A stretch of 50,411 bases of DNA. Origin: Frankia sp. AiPa1. Lineage in GTDB: Bacteria > Actinomycetota > Actinomycetes > Frankiales > Frankiaceae. Positions within the stretch are counted from its first letter, which is position 1. The number at the start of each line of letters is the position of its first letter. Below the pieces are notes generated by a model. The model was given only the letters and a program-made list of their open reading frames with translations, made no database searches and was not told the DNA's origin. Both the position numbers and the translations under genes were made by a program. The stretch covers positions 1 to 50,411 of the forward strand of contig NZ_JALKFZ020000169.1 of the NCBI RefSeq assembly GCF_023243075.1, written 5' to 3'. Shown here one piece after another: positions 47,551 through 50,411 of the stretch.

Positions 47551-48510
47551 ATGTCAGTGTTGCCGCCGGCGCCGTTCGGGCGCATGATCACGGCGATGAT
47601 CACGCCGTTCCGGGCGGATGGTGCCCTGGACGAGGCGGGTGCCGCGGCGCTCGCGGTACATCTGGTGGAGGTGGGCAACGAAGCGCTTGTCGTCAACGGC
47701 ACCACCGGCGAGTCGCCGACCACCAGCGACGTCGAGAAGACCCGCATGATCCGGGTCGTCGCGGACGCCGTAGAAGGGCGTGCCAGGGTCCTTGCCGGGG
47801 TCGGCACCAACGACACCGCACACACCGTCGAGCTTGCCCGCGCCGCCGCGGCGGCTGGGGCAGACGGCCTGCTCGTCGTGGCGCCCTACTACAGCAAGCC
47901 ACCCCAAGCGGGCCTGGCCCGGCACTTCACCCTCGTCGCCGACGCGACCGATCTGCCCATCATGATCTATGACATCCCGGGCCGCACGGGCGTGCCGGTC
48001 GAGTCCGACACGCTGCTGCGGCTGGCCGAGCATCCGCGCATCGTCGCCGTGAAGGACGCCAAGGACGACCTGTCCGCCTCGTCCCGAGTGTGCGCGCACA
48101 GCGACCTGGCCTACTACTGCGGCACCGACGCGCTCACCCTGCCCCTGCTGGCCATCGGGGGCTGCGGGGTGGTCAGCGTCGTGTCGCACGTGGCAACCCG
48201 CGCCATTCGTACCATGATCGAATCCTTCGCTGCCGGTGACGCCGCGCACGCCCGGGCGCTGCACAAGGCGCTGCTGCCGGCCTTCGAAGGCATCTTCCGT
48301 AACCAGGGGGTGATCCTCGCGAAGGCGGCGCTGACGGCGGCAGGCCTGCCGGCCGGCCCGGTCCGTCTGCCGCTGGTCGATGCGACCCCGGGCGAGGTCG
48401 CCCGGCTGTGCGCCGACCTCGCCGCCGTGCCCGGCCTGGACATCACCCTTGCCTCCGACCAACTAAGCGGCCACCGGTTCGCCGTCCTCGCCGCGGGAGA
48501 GTCCGCATGA
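47551..48510 (+). CDS. dapA: 4-hydroxy-tetrahydrodipicolinate synthase
   Basis: Condenses pyruvate and aspartate semialdehyde, the first committed step to lysine and diaminopimelate. The 319-residue product has the TIM-barrel motifs ITAMITPF, NGTTGESPT, APYYSKP (with catalytic Tyr), YDIPGRTG and the Schiff-base lysine in VAVKDAKDD. The ATG at 47551 is preferred because of the -10 box 7 bases upstream; GTG at 47542, with GGAGGTG at 47526, would add three residues. The RNase J ATG overlaps its stop (ATGA), the conserved actinobacterial dapA-rnj pair. Confidence 0.95.
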   Translation: MSVLPPAPFGRMITAMITPFRADGALDEAGAAALAVHLVEVGNEALVVNGTTGESPTTSDVEKTRMIRVVADAVEGRARVLAGVGTNDTAHTVELARAAAAAGADGLLVVAPYYSKPPQAGLARHFTLVADATDLPIMIYDIPGRTGVPVESDTLLRLAEHPRIVAVKDAKDDLSASSRVCAHSDLAYYCGTDALTLPLLAIGGCGVVSVVSHVATRAIRTMIESFAAGDAAHARALHKALLPAFEGIFRNQGVILAKAALTAAGLPAGPVRLPLVDATPGEVARLCADLAAVPGLDITLASDQLSGHRFAVLAAGESA

Positions 48511-50192
48511 GCCACCCGCACCCTGACTACGGTCCCCCGCCGCCGCTGCGGGCCGACGGCCTGCGCATCATCCCGCTCGGGGGTGTCGGCGAGATCGGCC
48601 GGAACATGACCGTCTTCGAGCACTCCGGCCGCCTTTTGATCGTGGACTGCGGCGTGCTGTTCCCCGAGGACTTCCAGCCCGGAGTCGACCTGATCCTCCC
48701 GGACTTCACCGCGATCCGGGACCGGCTCGACGACATCGACGCGCTGATCCTCACCCACGCCCACGAGGATCACATCGGCGCCGTTCCCTACCTGCTGCGG
48801 GAGCGCCGAGACATCCCCATCATCGGTACCCGGCTCACCTTGGCGCTGCTCGCCGCCAAGCTCAGCGAGCACCGGATCAAGGCGGTCACGCAGGAGATCC
48901 GAGAAGAGGAACGCCGCGTCTACGGGCCGTTCGAATGCGAGTTCTTCGCGGTCAACCACTCGATCCCGGACGCGGTCGCCGTCGCCATCCGCACCGAGGC
49001 GGGCCTCGTGCTGCACACCGGCGACTTCAAGATGGACCAGCTGCCCCTGGACGGCCGCCTGACCGACCTTGGCGGATTCGCCCGCCTCGGCCGGGAGGGC
49101 GTGGACCTGCTGCTGTCCGACTCGACGAACGCCGAGGTGCCCGGGTTCGTCACCTCCGAGCGGGAGATCGCGCCCGTGCTCGACGGGGTCTTCCGGGACG
49201 CCACGAAGCGGATCATCGTCGCCTGCTTCGCGAGCCATGTGCACCGGGTCCAGCAGGTGCTTGACGCCGCCGAGGCGCACGGGCGCTCCGTGTGCTTCGT
49301 CGGGCGTTCGATGGTGCGCAACATGGGTGTCGCCCGGGACCTGGGCCTGCTGCGGATCCCGCCGGGCCTCGTCGTGGACGCCCGCGACGTCGACTCGCTG
49401 CCGGACCGCAACATCTGCCTGATCTCGACCGGCTCGCAGGGTGAGCCGCTGTCGGCGCTCTCGAGGATGGCCAACCGCGACCACCAGATCCGGATCGAGG
49501 CCGGCGACACGGTCGTGCTCGCCTCCAGCCTCATCCCCGGCAACGAGAACGCGGTCTTCCGGGTCATCAACGGCCTGACCCGGCATGGCGCCAAGGTCGT
49601 CCACAAGGGTGTCGCGAAGGTGCACACCTCCGGCCACGCGCCGGCCGGCGAGCTGCTGTACGTCCTGAACGCCACCCGCCCGTCCAACGTCATGCCGGTA
49701 CACGGGGAATGGCGGCATCTGCGTGCGCACGCAAAGCTCGCCGAGGCCACCGGCGTTCCCGCCGACCATGTCGTGCTTGCCGAGGACGGCATGGTCATCG
49801 ACCTGCTCGACGGCCGGGCCAGGATCACCGGGGTGGTCCCGTGCGGCTACGTCTACGTGGATGGCGCCGCGGTCGGCGATGTCGGGGAGCCGAGCCTGAA
49901 GGATCGCCGCATCCTTGGCGAGGAGGGGTTCATCACGATCACGGTGGTGGTGGATGCCGCGGCGGGCAAGGTCGTCGTCGGGCCGGACCTGTCCGCCCGC
50001 GGCTTCAGTGACTCGCCCACCACCTTCGACGCGGTCGCGAAGCAGATCTCCGACGTACTCGCCGACGCCATGCGCACCGGGATGAACGACTCGGCGGCGC
50101 TGCAGCAGCTCGTGCGGCGCACCGTTGGCCGCTGGGTGAACGAGCACTACCGGCGCCGCCCCATGATCCTTCCCGTGGTGCTGGAGGTCTGA
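48507..50192 (+). CDS. rnj: Ribonuclease J
   Basis: Metallo-beta-lactamase/beta-CASP ribonuclease with 5'-3' exo- and endonuclease activity, acting in mRNA decay and rRNA maturation. The 561-residue product has the zinc motif THAHEDHIGA (about 86-95), HTGDFKMD, SDSTNAE, the beta-CASP ACFASHVHRVQQV and SGHAP motifs, and the C-terminal RNase J domain ending PMILPVVLEV. The ATG at 48507 overlaps the dapA stop. With PNPase (28739) it supplies the second main RNA-decay enzyme in this window. Confidence 0.97.
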   Translation: MSHPHPDYGPPPPLRADGLRIIPLGGVGEIGRNMTVFEHSGRLLIVDCGVLFPEDFQPGVDLILPDFTAIRDRLDDIDALILTHAHEDHIGAVPYLLRERRDIPIIGTRLTLALLAAKLSEHRIKAVTQEIREEERRVYGPFECEFFAVNHSIPDAVAVAIRTEAGLVLHTGDFKMDQLPLDGRLTDLGGFARLGREGVDLLLSDSTNAEVPGFVTSEREIAPVLDGVFRDATKRIIVACFASHVHRVQQVLDAAEAHGRSVCFVGRSMVRNMGVARDLGLLRIPPGLVVDARDVDSLPDRNICLISTGSQGEPLSALSRMANRDHQIRIEAGDTVVLASSLIPGNENAVFRVINGLTRHGAKVVHKGVAKVHTSGHAPAGELLYVLNATRPSNVMPVHGEWRHLRAHAKLAEATGVPADHVVLAEDGMVIDLLDGRARITGVVPCGYVYVDGAAVGDVGEPSLKDRRILGEEGFITITVVVDAAAGKVVVGPDLSARGFSDSPTTFDAVAKQISDVLADAMRTGMNDSAALQQLVRRTVGRWVNEHYRRRPMILPVVLEV

Positions 50193-50266
50193 TCGGCACG
50201 TGCCGCCGCACGTGTCGCGGCACGCCCGGTTCGTCGGGGTTGCAGCGACTCGGCCTCCGCTCTGTG

Positions 50267-50272
50267 TACCGT
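50267..50272 (+). promoter_or_regulatory. Leaderless-type -10 box of the last gene
   Basis: TACCGT ends 7 bases before the GTG at 50280. Between it and the rnj stop lies a GGCACGTGCC palindrome (50195-50204); no clear terminator is seen. Confidence 0.45.
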
Positions 50273-50279
50273 TTCGACG

Positions 50280-50411
50280 GTGGCCACAGGGACTAGTGGC
50301 GCGCGGACGCGTGCGCAGACGGGAACGGCCACGTCCCGACCGTCGGGCGGTGGGCGTGGGCGCGGCGCGAGCGGAGGCGGCCGGGTCCGGCCCCCCGCGC
50401 CGCGGCCGGCG
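50280..50411 (+). CDS. ftsK: N-terminal fragment of a probable FtsK/SpoIIIE DNA translocase (partial)
   Basis: From a GTG at 50280 the frame is open for 44 codons to the window end. The visible part (VATGTSGARTRAQTGTATSR, then Gly/Arg/Pro-rich) is low complexity and says little. FtsK is proposed because ftsK normally follows dapA-rnj in Actinobacteria and its N-terminus is often such a basic stretch before the membrane helices. No FtsK domain is visible in the window. Confidence 0.5.
   Translation, partial: MATGTSGARTRAQTGTATSRPSGGGRGRGASGGGRVRPPAPRPA

Noticed and set aside
48114..50147. Long minus-strand open frame (677 codons) opposite dapA/rnj
   Set aside because: Antisense shadow of a GC-rich coding region; the plus strand encodes clear DapA and RNase J.

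Overview
This is very GC-rich actinobacterial chromosome, most probably from Frankia or a close relative. The evidence is the conserved housekeeping gene order, the many GTG starts, Pro/Gly/Arg-rich extensions on proteins such as IF-2, and the recurring TANNNT boxes placed 6-7 bases before start codons, which look like leaderless promoters. The assignment to Frankia is an inference from gene order and protein style, not from a database match. No tRNA, rRNA, CRISPR array or insertion sequence was found.

Layout. Positions 1-71 are a pure run of C, probably an assembly artefact, lying inside the truncated 5' part of a minus-strand secreted or membrane protein gene (1-604). Rightward from there: rpsB-tsf, then frr-cdsA-rlmN (translation and phospholipid synthesis; pyrH, normally between tsf and frr, is missing). 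Next come an esterase-like lipase-fold protein lacking its nucleophilic serine, and dxr-rseP-ispG-GNAT (isoprenoid precursor pathway plus site-2 protease). An SsuABC-type sulfonate/nitrate/taurine ABC importer with an Rrf2 regulator follows, then two coupled minus-strand ferritin-like/DUF4439 genes. The translation and RNA block is rimP-nusA-ylxR-infB-DUF503-rbfA-nrnA-truB-ribF-rpsO-pnp, followed by an M16 peptidase and dapB.

From about 33.2 to 43.0 kb, the usual dapB...thyX-dapA neighbourhood is interrupted by what look like accessory genes. These are a lidless Hsp70-like ATPase paired with a protein carrying a degenerate J-domain (RPD in place of HPD); a nucleotide-sugar trio (UDP-glucuronate decarboxylase-like, GalE, UDP-glucose dehydrogenase); and a divergent histidyl-tRNA synthetase preceded by a promoter inside an inverted repeat and a 55-codon leaderless upstream ORF that overlaps the hisS start. 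The window then returns to thyX, an isolated acetate kinase, an unknown three-helix membrane protein, dapA, RNase J and the first 44 codons of a probable ftsK.

Functionally the window is mostly ribosome biogenesis, transcription elongation and RNA decay (rimP, nusA, infB, rbfA, truB, pnp, rnj), with lysine/cell-wall precursors (dapA, dapB), isoprenoids (dxr, ispG), flavin (ribF) and thymidylate (thyX). The most unusual items are the Hsp70/degenerate-J pair, the hisS leader and the leaderless-promoter pattern.
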